Shown: piece by piece, positions 11,929-21,842 of the stretch
Position numbering within the stretch: position 1 is the stretch's first letter
Layout: each line of letters starts with the position of its first letter
Assembly (NCBI GenBank): GCA_036346225.1
Contig: JARFIW010000500.1
Location: 3,720,001-3,784,000 of the forward strand
Direction of reading: 5' to 3'
Source: Platerodrilus igneus
Taxonomy: Eukaryota > Arthropoda > Insecta > Coleoptera > Lycidae
Length of the DNA stretch: 64,000 bases
Made by a program: the position numbers and the translations under genes
Notes under the pieces: model-generated
Told to the model about the DNA's origin: nothing
Databases searched by the model: none
The model's input: the letters and a program-made list of their open reading frames with translations, nothing else

Positions 11929-12109
11929 CGGTGACCCACTTTCCAACATGAATGTAAAGTTTACAGATAAGAATGACGCTATCGAGTTCTGTGAAAAAAA
12001 TGGATGGCGATGGTTTGTTCAGCCAGACATTCCCAAAAAGGAGCAAAAACCCAAATCATATGCAAACAACTTTTTATGGGATAGACGTACAAGGGTATCC
12101 ACGAAATAA
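11929..12109 (+). CDS. NDUFS4: NDUFS4 (complex I 18-kDa subunit), terminal exon
   Basis: This is the C-terminal exon of NADH:ubiquinone oxidoreductase subunit S4 (ND-18 in flies), a nuclear-encoded accessory subunit of the N-module of mitochondrial complex I that acts at the matrix side of the inner membrane. The exon encodes 59 residues after a one-base split codon. Family hallmarks visible are GDPLSNMNVKF at the start, DAIEFCEKNGW in the middle (the usual xA(I/V)xFxEKNGW block), KSYANNFLWDRR near the end and the invariant tail RTRVSTK, followed by TAA at 12107-12109. The acceptor TTTTTACAG precedes it at 11920-11928. Upstream exons (which should include the AMQSG and WENPLMGW blocks) were not seen and probably lie before the window. 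The exon is intact and in contrast to the decayed transposons looks under selection. Confidence 0.95.
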
Positions 12110-12132
12110 TATAATTATATTGATGTTTGAAT

Positions 12133-12138
12133 AATAAA
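12133..12138 (+). terminator. NDUFS4 poly(A) signal
   Basis: A canonical AATAAA lies 24 bases after the NDUFS4 stop codon. A T-rich, GTTTTT-type downstream element follows (ACTTGTTTTTTC near 12152-12163), consistent with cleavage shortly after the hexamer and a very short 3' UTR. Confidence 0.7.
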
Positions 12139-12139
12139 A

Positions 12140-13034
12140 AACGAAGCTGCTACTTGTTTTTTCTAGCATTTAGTATTTATCATACTGATAGAAAATAGTG
12201 TAAAAAAAAGCATTAATGAATTACATGAATCAAATAGAATAAAATGATGTGTTTGAAAAATCTTTTAATCACAATCAGTTAGTAATATGTCCATTTATAC
12301 CCTTCAAAGCGATCTGGAAGCAACTCATTACTTACTTCACTTTCCCAACTAGCCAGGAAAGTTACTGTCCCAGCTAGCAAGTGTCATTTTCTATTAGCAA
12401 GTGTCGCTGTCATTTTTGTAAATCTAGTTGCATTAAATTATTTCTAAGATTAATTAAGAACAAACAACCATTTGTAATTATTTAATATAAAAATAAAACC
12501 TACTTGGAATTGTTACATTAGAATTCTGAGTATTATTAACTGTTAAATGGAGTAAAATCAATGTCACTATCGAACACATTTTGCGTAAAAATACAAAAAC
12601 AACCTTTAACGATGTGGTAGAAGTAACAGATATAATACTACATAGAGTAACCTTCAGAGAGTCAACTTAATGCTAATTTTTTATCCACTGCAAGAGAGAC
12701 AGAGATAGCAATTTTTATGTACTTTTATCTTTCTTACACAGTTTCAAAGTGTACTGAGGGGGCGTCACAAATGTCCATGGGAGGAAATGGCGGGAAACGC
12801 TTTAATTCAAATTATTAGACACGGAATTTGACGGGAAATTCAAATAAGCTGTAGGAAAAAAATTATTTCAAACTTCAAACACAACTCAAGATCAAATCAC
12901 CATGCAATGTAAAATTTTAATTTCCGTTTTATATTAATTATTAAAATTTTATATATGGTGATTTGGTCTCGAATTGTATCTAACGTTTCAACAATTTGTT
13001 GTTTTCAACTTTACTCAGTCAATTTTAACACTAC
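12140..13034. other. Intergenic stretch, nothing recognised
   Basis: Downstream of NDUFS4. It contains a short direct repeat of CTAGCAAGTGTC/TTAGCAAGTGTC at 12373-12407 and otherwise no recognisable gene or element. Confidence 0.4.
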
Positions 13035-13038
13035 AAAT

Positions 13039-13627
13039 TATTATACCCCCGCCGGTGCGGTACGCGAGCCACTACAGTCAGTTGGTAGCAATGCGAATTA
13101 ATTGCAAAAATGATGCGCAAATAAGATATTACGTCACGTAATTATATAAAATTACTCCATCACATAAAAACCCAAAAATTACTTACGTAAACTGTAGGGC
13201 TTCTCACAGCATTACTCCATGATGCCGACAGCGGGGTTTCGTTGATCCTTTTCGGGTGTGGGTGTTCGTTGGGCCCGGTTGAAACTAAACTCCAATTTGT
13301 CTTCTTCGTTGCTATGTAGAGAGCGACAGGAAACGGGTATAAGGAACGATAATCAGAGATAAGGCAAAGGAACCTACATAACAAAAAAGAAGACACGATA
13401 AGACACAAAGATAACTACATTCGTCCACGTCTCGGTCACCAGTCCAGACACGTCTCCCGGAAATCCCCCACATCCCTTTTTGGCACACCGCGTCGGCGCA
13501 ATCTCGCGCAAACGCACTGTCTGAAGTGACGGAAATACACACACGTCTTTTCAAAATTATTGGCGTGAAATCCTTACAAATTAAAACTAAAATTCGAAAT
13601 GCTTACGGCCGATTTCGGCACGTAACA
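13039..13627. mobile_element. Solo-LTR-like repeat, copy 2
   Basis: A 589-bp relative of the copy at 170-780. It starts TATTATACCCCCGCCGG and ends GGCCGATTTCGGCACGTAACA, flanked by a 4-bp duplication AAAT (13035-13038 and 13628-13631). The core is GC-richer than the surroundings and keeps the CGGGTGTGGGTGTTCG, GGAACCTACAT and CGCGCAAACGCACTGTC blocks. Two minus-strand open frames of about 80 codons (13160-13408, 13312-13554) lie wholly inside it and are chance frames of LTR sequence. No internal coding region of a retroelement remains next to it. Confidence 0.7.
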
Positions 13628-13631
13628 AAAT

Positions 13632-14150
13632 GATAAACTCTAGCGTTGAACAAACTTAATAAAAAATAATTTTACGTGGTCTTCAATGTATATTTTAATG
13701 CAAAACTATTTTTTAAAAGACACAATTTGGAAAATGTATAGTGAATGTATATTATAATTCTACATTTTATAATATAGATTACATGCTTATAAACAGTTGG
13801 TCACTCCCTTACGTTTCTTAATGTATTTTAGCTTTAGCGTCATAAATAACTAATAAAAAAGCACAGTTTCTACACAGAAATAAATCAATGTTTAAATCAC
13901 AAATGGTGGAATTTTTTTAATTTACGTGCTAGCGCTGTGGAATTTTTCTTTGCATGTTGATGTGAACGATTGGCGTCGAGTACAGAACCAAGGGATACCA
14001 ATACGACAGACAGATTTTGTTATTACAGATATAATAAAGGATTTATGAAGTGTTGGCTACAAATAAAAGAGGTGTGTAATGAGTCCCCATTATAGTGTAT
14101 GTCTACAGCTTCCAGCCACAATTTTGATCTACAAAAGAATTCAACTACTT
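13632..14150. other. AT-rich stretch, nothing recognised
   Basis: Lies between the solo LTR copy and the mariner element. No coding motif or repeat was recognised. Confidence 0.4.
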
Positions 14151-14152
14151 AT

Positions 14153-14645
14153 ACAGGGTGTCCCAAATTGAGTAGGATAGCATGGGTATCTTTCTTATTA
14201 TTAATGATAGAGGTCTGCTTAAATGGGCAAAGTTGTGTCATTTGAATAGCTTATTTAAATTCCGCATAGATACATTCAAAATTCCAAACGGTTTAGAAAT
14301 TATTTAAAAAAAAACTGAAAACTGCAAATTTCTTCGAAGTAGAATATTTTTGTTATAATAAAAGATACGAAAAAATGTTTCTTATAAAAGTTACTTAGTT
14401 CAATTGTGTGCACTTAAAAGTGATATTAAAATTAAATTCAAGATGGCGGTTATCGAGATATTAGCATTAACTTTCATATTTTAAATGGACGCTATATTGG
14501 ATTTTTAGATGGTTAGATAGCATATTTTTTTCTCTTTTCAACGATGTATCACAACATATGTTTAAATGAAAAAATTTACTGAAAATAATAATTTAAATTT
14601 TTTGATCAAGTAGGCATCAACACAAATCAGTTTTAAAACAAATAA
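14153..14645 (+). repeat. Mariner left terminal inverted repeat
   Basis: Inverted counterpart of 15861-16351. Matching landmarks read inward are ACAGGGTGTCCCAAATTGAG, GCAAAGTTGTGTCATTTG, TTCGAAGTAGAATATTTTTG, CAATTGTGTGCACTTAAAAG, AAGATGGCGGTTATCGAGAT and ATCAAGTAGGCATCA. The transposase stop codon lies about 15 bases inside the inner edge. Confidence 0.85.
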
Positions 14646-14658
14646 ACGAAAAAAAACA

Positions 14659-15749
14659 TTAGAATAACATTAAACACCAACTAATAAATCGTAGCAATTG
14701 TTCAAAATGTTGACCGTTATTATTTAAACACAATCGGCAACGTTTTAGAACACTTTTTGTTATGCGTCGTAATGTATTCCCATTAAGACCGTTTATTGCC
14801 TGCATAACCGCTTCCCGTAGTTCATCTACATTATTGTACTGGAAATTACTTCCATATACATTATCTTTAAAAGTACCCCATAAATAAAAATCCAGGGGTG
14901 TTAAGTCTGCTGATCTAGGCGACCATTTTACAGGTGTGTGGGTCGTGATTGCCCTGCCATCAAAACGGTTACTTAAGTAGGTGATAACATCTCTAGCGTT
15001 GTGTAGAGGTGCGCCATCTTGTTGATACCAAATTTGATTATTTTCTGCCAAAGGTAGGTCGTCTAATAAATCTTCTAAAGATGTTTGAAGCATTTTCAAA
15101 TAACGTTGAGAGGTTAAGGTACAATCGAATATTATAGGACCAAGTAAACGGTTTCCCAATATACCACAAAAAACATTACATCCAAATCGAATTTGATTGC
15201 AGCATGGAACTGTTATGCGTGGGTTTTCCTGTGCCCAATAGTGTTCATTATGACGATTAAATATTCCACAGTTTGAAAAATAAGACTCATCGGTCCACAA
15301 AACGCGATTGATAAAATCATCATTCTCCCTAACTTGATTGATAAACCATCTGCAAAATGTTGATCTGCGGAGATAGTCGTTTGGTTGTAAGTTTTGAGCA
15401 ATGTGAAACCTGTAAGGGTGATATTTATGCTTTTTAAAATTCTTAATGCTTGAGACTTGGATACGTTTACTTGGGTTTCTATTTCCCGTGTTGAAATGTT
15501 TGGATTAGCTTCCACACAGGCCAGTGTCAACATCTCATCTGCAATGTCTCCATTTATGTTTCGAGTAGGTTTTTTTAAACATCTATACTGCTGCATATTT
15601 GTGTCCAATCTTTGAAAGATTTTAATGTTTGGCTGTCTTTTTTTGGGAAAGTTTGTTAAGTATGTTTCGGCAGCAAGGCGACTGTTCTTATTACATTTTA
15701 TGTATGTACAAAACATATGATATTGTTTGCTTGTTGAAAAATTTGCCAT
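14659..15749 (-). pseudogene. Mariner transposase with one frameshift
   Basis: Cut-and-paste DDE transposase of the IS630-Tc1-mariner superfamily. The start at 15749 (MANFSTSKQYHMFCTYIKC) opens an N-terminal helix-turn-helix region of the DUF4817 kind common in insect mariners (residues about 1-60). The catalytic core is in the next frame: MWTDESYF holds the first Asp, WYQQDGAPLHNAR the second, and LTPLDFYLWG the third. Forty-one residues separate the second and third, hence DD41D. The reading frame shifts once, in the A/T run at about 15431-15440, because the peptide expected next (KHKYHPYRFHIAQNLQ) continues in the downstream frame through to the stop at 14659. Total length would be about 363 residues, normal for the family. 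Repairing one position is all that separates it from an open gene, so it is a young pseudogene, or the shift is an assembly error. Confidence 0.85.
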
Positions 15750-15860
15750 TTGAATATTTTATAGAATAAGTATATCACAACTTATAACTGGGAAAGAGAA
15801 TACACAAATGCCAATTATTAGTACAACAGATACACTAATTCAACATGACAGTTTGTTATA

Positions 15861-16351
15861 ATTTCATTTGTTTAAGAGAAATCTGATGATGTCTACTTGA
15901 TAAAAAATTAAAATTATTATTTTCAGTAAATTTTTTTATTTAAACATATGTTGTAATACATCGTTGAAAAGAGAAAAAATATGCTATCTAACCATCTAAA
16001 AATCCAATATGGCGTCCATTTAAAATATGAAAGTTGATGCTAATATCTCGATAACCGCCATCTTAATTTAATTTTAATATCACTTTTAAGTGCACACAAT
16101 TGAACTAAGTAACTTTTATAAGAAACATTTTTTCGTATCTTTTATTATAACAAAAATATTCTACTTCGAAGAAATTGTCAGTTTTTAGTTTTTTAAAATA
16201 ATTTCTAAACCATTTGGAATTTCGAATGTATCTATGCAGAATTTAAATAAGCTATCCAAATGACACAACTTTGCCCATTTAAGCAGACCTCTATCATTAA
16301 TAATAAGAAAGATACCCATGCTATCCTACTCAATTTGGGACACCCTGTATA
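15861..16351 (-). repeat. Mariner right terminal inverted repeat
   Basis: Inverted copy of 14153-14645. It begins inside with TTTCATTTGTTTAAGAGA and ATGTCTACTTGAT and runs outward to GGGACACCCTGT at 16340-16351, followed by TA. A few substitutions and short indels distinguish it from the left arm, for example TTAATTTAATTTTAAT versus the left arm's complementary TTAAATTCAAG region. Confidence 0.85.
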
Positions 16352-16354
16352 TAG

Positions 16355-17435
16355 TTATTTAAATACAAAAACACTCACTTTTTGAGATTTTGAGGGAAAT
16401 TATGCATGCGCTCGACTTCTGTGTCAGCATTTCCATACACCAAACAGAAAACCAATTATATAAAATTAATCTGTAAAGACATATACATATTTTAAAAATT
16501 ATAGCATATTTGACAAATTTATATTTAAAAACAAGCAATAGTTAGAATGAATAACATTATATGGTTTAGGTGTCTAACCGTTCACCAAAAATTCCAAATC
16601 TAGTAAAGGGTTACAAACTTTTTAATAGTGATGTAAAATCAATAATAATATATACTTACCAATTCAACTATAATGATAATACGTTGTTAGTTCATATAAA
16701 ATTCTTAATGGGCCAAAAATATAACAACCTGCAGTTAAATTTAAACGCACTTTTCTAGGGAAAATATTAAGGCGCTGTTATTTAGTTCAATACAACAAAC
16801 TACGCTAAAGAATAACATAAACATAAACGAAAAAATTAACATAAACGTTAAATATAAACACAAAAACGTAATAAACAGCAGGAATCATTTTGTTTATAAG
16901 CTGGTTTAACTTTCTAAACTCCGATAGCTGTCAACCTGACAGTTGTGCGCCGGAAATCATCTAGAAATCTGTAAAATTTATGATTGCGTTGTGCGACCTC
17001 TCAGCTCACTTGACATATTGATGGATAAAGATAATATCATCCTTCAATCTATATAATGAAGTGAGATAGATTTTTATAGCGTCCGGACAAATTTTCCTAT
17101 TAAGATAACACTCTGAAAGTTACTCTATGCAATATTATATTAAAATCAACAAACAGTTTGTTCCCTAGCAATGGTCTCTCACAGCTGTTTTTCTTGAAAT
17201 AATTTATCAAATTGTATAAAAATTAAAATTATTTGAAACTTATCTATATATACCAATAAATTGTGAGTAAAATATTATACATACCTCGCCGGAAGAATCA
17301 TTCCACCTCATATACCTACTCTCGGTGCTGTGTACCTTGGATATCTAACTGGCACTCGGCTGTAATGCTCTACTTCCCTGCTTGGTATGTAATATACTAT
17401 TACGCAAGCGATCTAGCTAGGGATGTTCCACTTTC
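16355..17435. other. AT-rich stretch, nothing recognised
   Basis: A 62-codon plus frame at 16570-16758 shows no known motif. A small palindrome GTCAACCTGACAGTTG is at 16929-16944. No element boundaries were found. Confidence 0.35.
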
Positions 17436-17439
17436 TACA

Positions 17440-17625
17440 TTACTGGTACACATTTTGTACATTACCATATGCACTACCATAAATTATATGTGCATTACTA
17501 TAAATTACTCATACATTACATTACCTATGCATTACAATAAATTATGTATACATTATAATTAATTACATATGCATTACTCTAAATTACATGTACAAACTGT
17601 GCATTACAATAAATTACATCTACTG
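17440..17625 (+). repeat. Degenerate GCATTAC/ATAAATTACAT minisatellite
   Basis: A tandem array of units of about 18-30 bases built from GCATTAC followed by (A/T)ATAAATTA(C/T)AT: cores start near 17468, 17491, 17528, 17569 and 17600. Spacing is irregular and the units have diverged. No coding potential. Confidence 0.6.
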
Positions 17626-17862
17626 CTTAACTTGCAAAAACCTACCAAAGCATTAGTTCTTGGTGGTAAGTAGGCATAATGAAAAGATGAAAAGTGATTT
17701 TCTAGTGTTATTGTGATGAATCTTGTTTCAATATCTTAACAGGTAGGTATTATACTATTTTGCGAGAGGCAGCTAACTACTTTTCATCTATGTACATATT
17801 GGCGTTTAGTCACCTTAAATCTTGTTTTAAATCAATTTAAATTTCCTTAAATGACCTTAAGC

Positions 17863-20392
17863 AAGAAAGAAAGATCTGAAAAAGTCAAATGAATTGCTGA
17901 AAGATATCGGGAAAATATCTGATACTAAGGAAGTATAAACAGAATGGAATAACATTAAATCCAGCCTAGACATGGCGGCCAGAGATATTCTGGGGTATAC
18001 ACAAAAGGAAAATAAGAAACCATGGATAACAAAGGATATCCTGAATTTAATAGACGAAAGACGAAAATACAAAAATGAATCAGACGAAACAGGAAAACAG
18101 AGATACAAAGCCATAAAATGGGAAATTCGCAAATGCAGGAAAGCTATAGAACAATGGATTGATGAAAAGCGCAAAGAAGCACAAACTAAGATGGAAGTAG
18201 GAAAGACAGATGAAGCATACAAACTAATTAAAATTAATTTTAGGGATATAAAACCGTATGGCAAAAATATAAGGGACGTGGGAGGAAATGTCATTATAGA
18301 AAATGTAGAGAGTGTGGGTAGATGGCAAGAATATATAGGGAATTTATATGCAGGAGAGGAACTAACAGCATTAGAATAGTAATCAGACATTGCAAATGGT
18401 GACTTGGGATATCCTATACTGAGATGAGTTTGAATTAGCATTAAAGGGTCTGAAAAATGGTAAGGCGCCGGGTATAGATAAGGTGCAAGCAGAAACTGTA
18501 AAAGCCGCTGGACAAGCAGTAACAGAATGTCTCTTCCAACTTGTAAGCTATATGTATGAGACAGGCGAGATACCCAAAGATTTCAAACGTAACATCATAG
18601 TAACTATACCAAAAAAGAAAGGCGCGGATAGATGTGAAAATTTTCGAACAAGCTTGACAGCACACTTGTCAAAAATATTAACTAGAATTGTACAAAGACG
18701 AATGGCAAAACAATATGAAGAAATACTAGAAGACCAATTTGGGTTTAGGCGAAACAGGGGAACACGGGAGGCTATTTTAGCTCTGGGAGTGATAATGGAA
18801 AAAACAATAGAAAAAGGGGAAAGCGTGTATATAGGGTTTAGATCTGGAAAAACATTCGACAATGTAAAATGGAAAAAAAGTTCTAAATACTCAAAAAAAT
18901 TGGAATGAGTTATAGGGATAGACGAATAGTACATAGCTTATACAAAAAGCAAACAGCAGTAATAGAATTAGAGCAGGAACGTAGAGAAGTAAACATTAGG
19001 AAAGGGGTGAGACAGGGATGTGCCCTATCTCCATTAATTTTTAACTTGTACATTGAAGAGGCAAAGAATACTGTCAAATACAGGAAGACATTTGGAATTA
19101 CTATGCAGGGCCAAAAATTGATATGCTTAGATTTGCAGATGATATAGCAGTATTAGCATCTAGCAAGGAAGAGTTAGAATGCTCGTAATGAAATGGCAAC
19201 GTTTCTAACAGAGATACGGTATGAAAATTAACAAAACTAAAGTACTATAGTCCATTCCAGCTAAGAATAAAGCGATGAAAAGTATAGGGAAGGTTTAGCC
19301 TTCGATTTGATTGGTTAAAACATGATGCTGATTTGCACAGCTTAATTTTAAAATTTGTATTTAAAATATATATAGTGCGCAATTTTCAAATTTGCAATAA
19401 AAACGGGTTATGGAAATTAATTTAGGCTAGTCATGATTTATAATCACTCAAATATGGAATTAATAATTATTCTGTATGTATATATAAAAATTATAATCAA
19501 CTTGCTGTGTAAATCCACCTTGCGTACAAGGTCATCTACTTTATTCTTATTTGGAATGGACTATAGTATGCAAAGGAGGGGAAAATAAATCAAAAACAAG
19601 AACACAAATATGTGACAAGAACTTACAAGAGTTTAAGAATTTCTGCTACCTAGGAAGCCAAATAATGCAAGATGGGAAAAGTGCAAAAGATATAAAAATT
19701 AGCACAAGGTCATGCTACATTTAACAAGCAAAAGCAACTACTGTGTTTAAAGACAACAAACATAGAAACAAGGAAAAGATTGCTTAAAACATATGTGTGG
19801 AGCACAGCACTGCACGGTTGTGAAGCCTGGACAGTAGGAGAAGCGGACAAGAAAAAGGTAGAAGCCTTTGAAATGTGGTGTTACAGGCGTATGATGAAGA
19901 TATCATGGACAAACAAAGTTAAGTACGAAGAGGTACTAAAATGGTAGGGGAAGAAAGAAATATGTGGAAAACGGTAAAAAATAGGAGAGATAGGATGATA
20001 GGCCACATACTAAGACATGAGGGAAGAGTGCAGAATATATTAGAAGCAGAGATGGGAAAAAAGAGAGGTAGAGGTAGACCTAGGTTAGACTACTTCACAC
20101 AGATAGTGAAAGATGTAGGCTGTGGGAATTTCAGGGAAATGTGTAGGCTAGCTCAGAAAAGAAATCAATGGAGGTACGCATCCAACCAGTACCAAGATGG
20201 ATAAACTAATGACGAAAAAAGTAAATGTACTTAAACATGATGATTATTATAAGCAACTAAAAGTATTGGTTGGGCAATATTCTCGAATGTTAATTCTGTG
20301 AAAGGATTTACTGGAAAACTATTAATTCGACAAATGTCTAAGTGTTGGGGATCTTGGCAGCCACAGCCTGCTTAACCTCTTTCACTGAATCT
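17863..20392 (+). pseudogene. 5'-truncated RTE-like LINE, copy 1
   Basis: Nearly collinear with the better copy at 43800-46050. It begins inside the linker after the endonuclease (KSNELLKDIGKISDTKE equivalent), so the endonuclease is absent, and continues through the reverse transcriptase (GVRQGCALSPLIFNLYIEE near 19005) to the C-terminal GHILRHEG block (near 20000) and the 3' UTR (ending TTGGGGATCTTGGCAGCC... near 20392). Stops and frameshifts occur throughout: one at 18377, a GGTAAG-rich region near 18460, and the finger loop DLEKAFDNV reads SGKTFDNV. A MITE interrupts the palm at 19248-19563. This is a dead copy. Confidence 0.9.
19248..19563. mobile_element. MITE inserted in RTE copy 1
   Basis: 316 bp with about 25-bp terminal inverted repeats: TAGTCCATTCCAGCTAAGAA at the left, and the inverse of TAGTCCATTCCAAATAAGAA at the right. 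It is flanked by TA (19246-19247 and 19564-19565). The paralogous RTE at 45205-45225 has the uninterrupted site AAAGTACTAGTATGCAAAGG, which proves the insertion and the TA duplication. No coding capacity. TA duplication points to a Tc1/mariner-type helper. Confidence 0.85.
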
Positions 20393-20961
20393 ATATGATT
20401 TTTGTAATCGTTGTATTACATCATTTGCAGATTGATTAATAAGTGAAATGTTCGGTGATATAACATCTGCAAATTTATCAGCTATAATTGAAAGTTTGTC
20501 CAAACTAGCAGAATTAGCAGTCAAAATTGTTTGAATTTGAGTAGGCAAACATTGTAGCCACAATGATTTTAAAAATCATCGGATATTGTGCCGGAACTTA
20601 AATTTCTAAGCCGTTGTAGTAATTGTGAGGGTTTAAGATTACGAATTTCTACTTCGGTTAATAATTTACGAATGCAACGCTCTTCGCTATCAATAAAATT
20701 GTCTATTAAACGCTGTTTTAAAATATCGTATTTACCTGTAGACGGTAGGTTTAGCACAATGTCAGAAACTTGCACTAGAATTTCTGTTTCGATTGCTCTT
20801 ACTACGATGTTGTATTTAGTTAAATCTGTTGTAATATTGGAATTGGAAAATTGAGCTTCTAACTGCAGAAACCATATTTTAGGATCAGTTTTCCAGAATG
20901 GTGGTGGTTTAATAGACATTTTACTCACTTCATCACCATTGTAAACAATGCACTTACACAC
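20372..20961 (-). pseudogene. Ty3/gypsy gag fragment (DUF7041-like)
   Basis: Capsid-type polyprotein of an insect gypsy element. The frame opening at 20961 has the hallmark PPPFWKTDPKIWFLQLEAQF near residue 18, followed by NPPATNKY-like LPSTGKYDILKQRLIDNF and SEERCIRKLLTEVEIRNLKP. A frameshift at about 20566 moves the reading frame, and the next piece resumes with MWLQCLPTQIQTILTANSAS (20563) and ASLDKLSIIADKFADV. The match stops at about 20390 where the truncated RTE begins, so the pol region has been lost or displaced. A primer-binding site lies upstream at 21127-21143, the correct side and orientation. Confidence 0.8.
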
Positions 20962-21126
20962 TAAAGCAATTGTTTATCGCGTGAAATTAAATTGTACTTA
21001 ATAAATTTAGTTTAATTTAACGAGTTTACTGTATTTTTAACGTGTAAACTTTAATGTTTATAGAAATAATTGCGTCGGTGCAAGTTATATACGGTTCATA
21101 TTAAAGTTAACACATTTCCTGTAAAC

Positions 21127-21143
21127 TCACGTCGGGGTCACCA
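21127..21143 (-). promoter_or_regulatory. Retrotransposon primer-binding site (tRNA-Trp type)
   Basis: On the minus strand the sequence is TGGTGACCCCGACGTGA. It begins with TGG, the complement of the CCA end of tRNA, and the remainder matches the complement of the acceptor and T-stem end of tRNA-Trp as I know it. It is preceded by GAACAG, a plausible LTR 3' end in CA, and followed about 170 bases later by the gag frame at 20961, the expected order for a gypsy element on this strand. Confidence 0.7.
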
Positions 21144-21840
21144 CTGTTCGACTCGTTTATTATAGGGATGAAAGTGTATAATATTTTTGTAGAAAAGAGG
21201 CTGTTAAAATGTTGGTTGTTAACAAAGTTGTTATACTCGTGACCTACATATCAAGGTTAGCAGCAGCTTGTTTAACATCGACTCCATTTTTACACAATAA
21301 ACCAATATGTTGATAACTAAATTTTGGCATTTTGTTGAATTTAAGAATAACTAATATATGTAACATAAACAGTATGAATTACGTACGTTAGTGCATAATG
21401 TGAACATGAAAATACATAATATTTAAAGGATTAACAATTAGTTTTATTGCTATCACGTTTAACCGTAACCGACCGCGTCTTGAACTAAGAAACCTCTCTC
21501 TTCATTCCTTCCATGCAAAAGCCAATTCCAAAGGAATTGAACAGCACTAGATAAGGCGATCCGGCGTGAACTTTAAATTAAAATGTTATGGATGCCGTGC
21601 ACTAAGATAGATTTACTGACCATTACAAACGCTTCTAATTTGCCACATGGGGTTATTTTAAATCCATCAAGTTATTTACACTTTATTGTATATTTTACAA
21701 TAACTCAGCAAAAAAATACATAAAATAAAACAATATATACCTGAGATTAACTTATTTGGTTCTCAGTCCCAAAGAAAATCTATCTCTCGAACGGAATAGA
21801 CATTACGGGTCCTACTTGTTTTTCGTGGCTCGTTAATCTT
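21144..21840 (-). other. Probable LTR remnant plus unassigned sequence
   Basis: The sequence immediately upstream (minus sense) of the primer-binding site should be the 5' LTR of the gypsy gag fragment, but no second copy exists in the window to define its start. The part from about 21480 to 21840 probably belongs to the 3' flank of the pogo-like element. No other gene was recognised. Confidence 0.35.
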
Positions 21841-21842
21841 AC

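Larger units (their letters stand above)
14153..16351 (-). mobile_element. Mariner-like transposon (DD41D type) with long TIRs
   Basis: About 2.2 kb, bounded by ACAGGGTGTCCCAAATTGAG at 14153 and its inverted counterpart CTCAATTTGGGACACCCTGT at the right end, with TA dinucleotides at both outer edges as expected for IS630-Tc1-mariner insertion. The inverted repeats are unusually long: the left end 14153-about 14645 and the right end about 15861-16351 remain alignable over about 490 bp with few differences. Between them sits one minus-strand transposase gene with a single evident frameshift. High similarity of the two arms suggests a fairly recent insertion. Confidence 0.85.

Noticed and set aside
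13160..13554. Two overlapping minus-strand ORFs of about 80 codons
   Set aside because: They lie wholly within the solo-LTR-like repeat and are not conserved as open frames in the copies at 170 and 23257.
17857..18441. Long minus-strand ORF opposite the RTE linker (194 codons), and similar ones at 43806-44336 and 44867-45268
   Set aside because: They are antisense shadows of the RTE coding sequence, low-complexity in F/S/L residues, and recur only because the RTE copies are homologous.
21247..21330. Short minus ORF starting MPKFSYQHIGLLCKNG
   Set aside because: Only 28 codons, no second domain or neighbouring element of a matching type; the helix-turn-helix resemblance is too vague.
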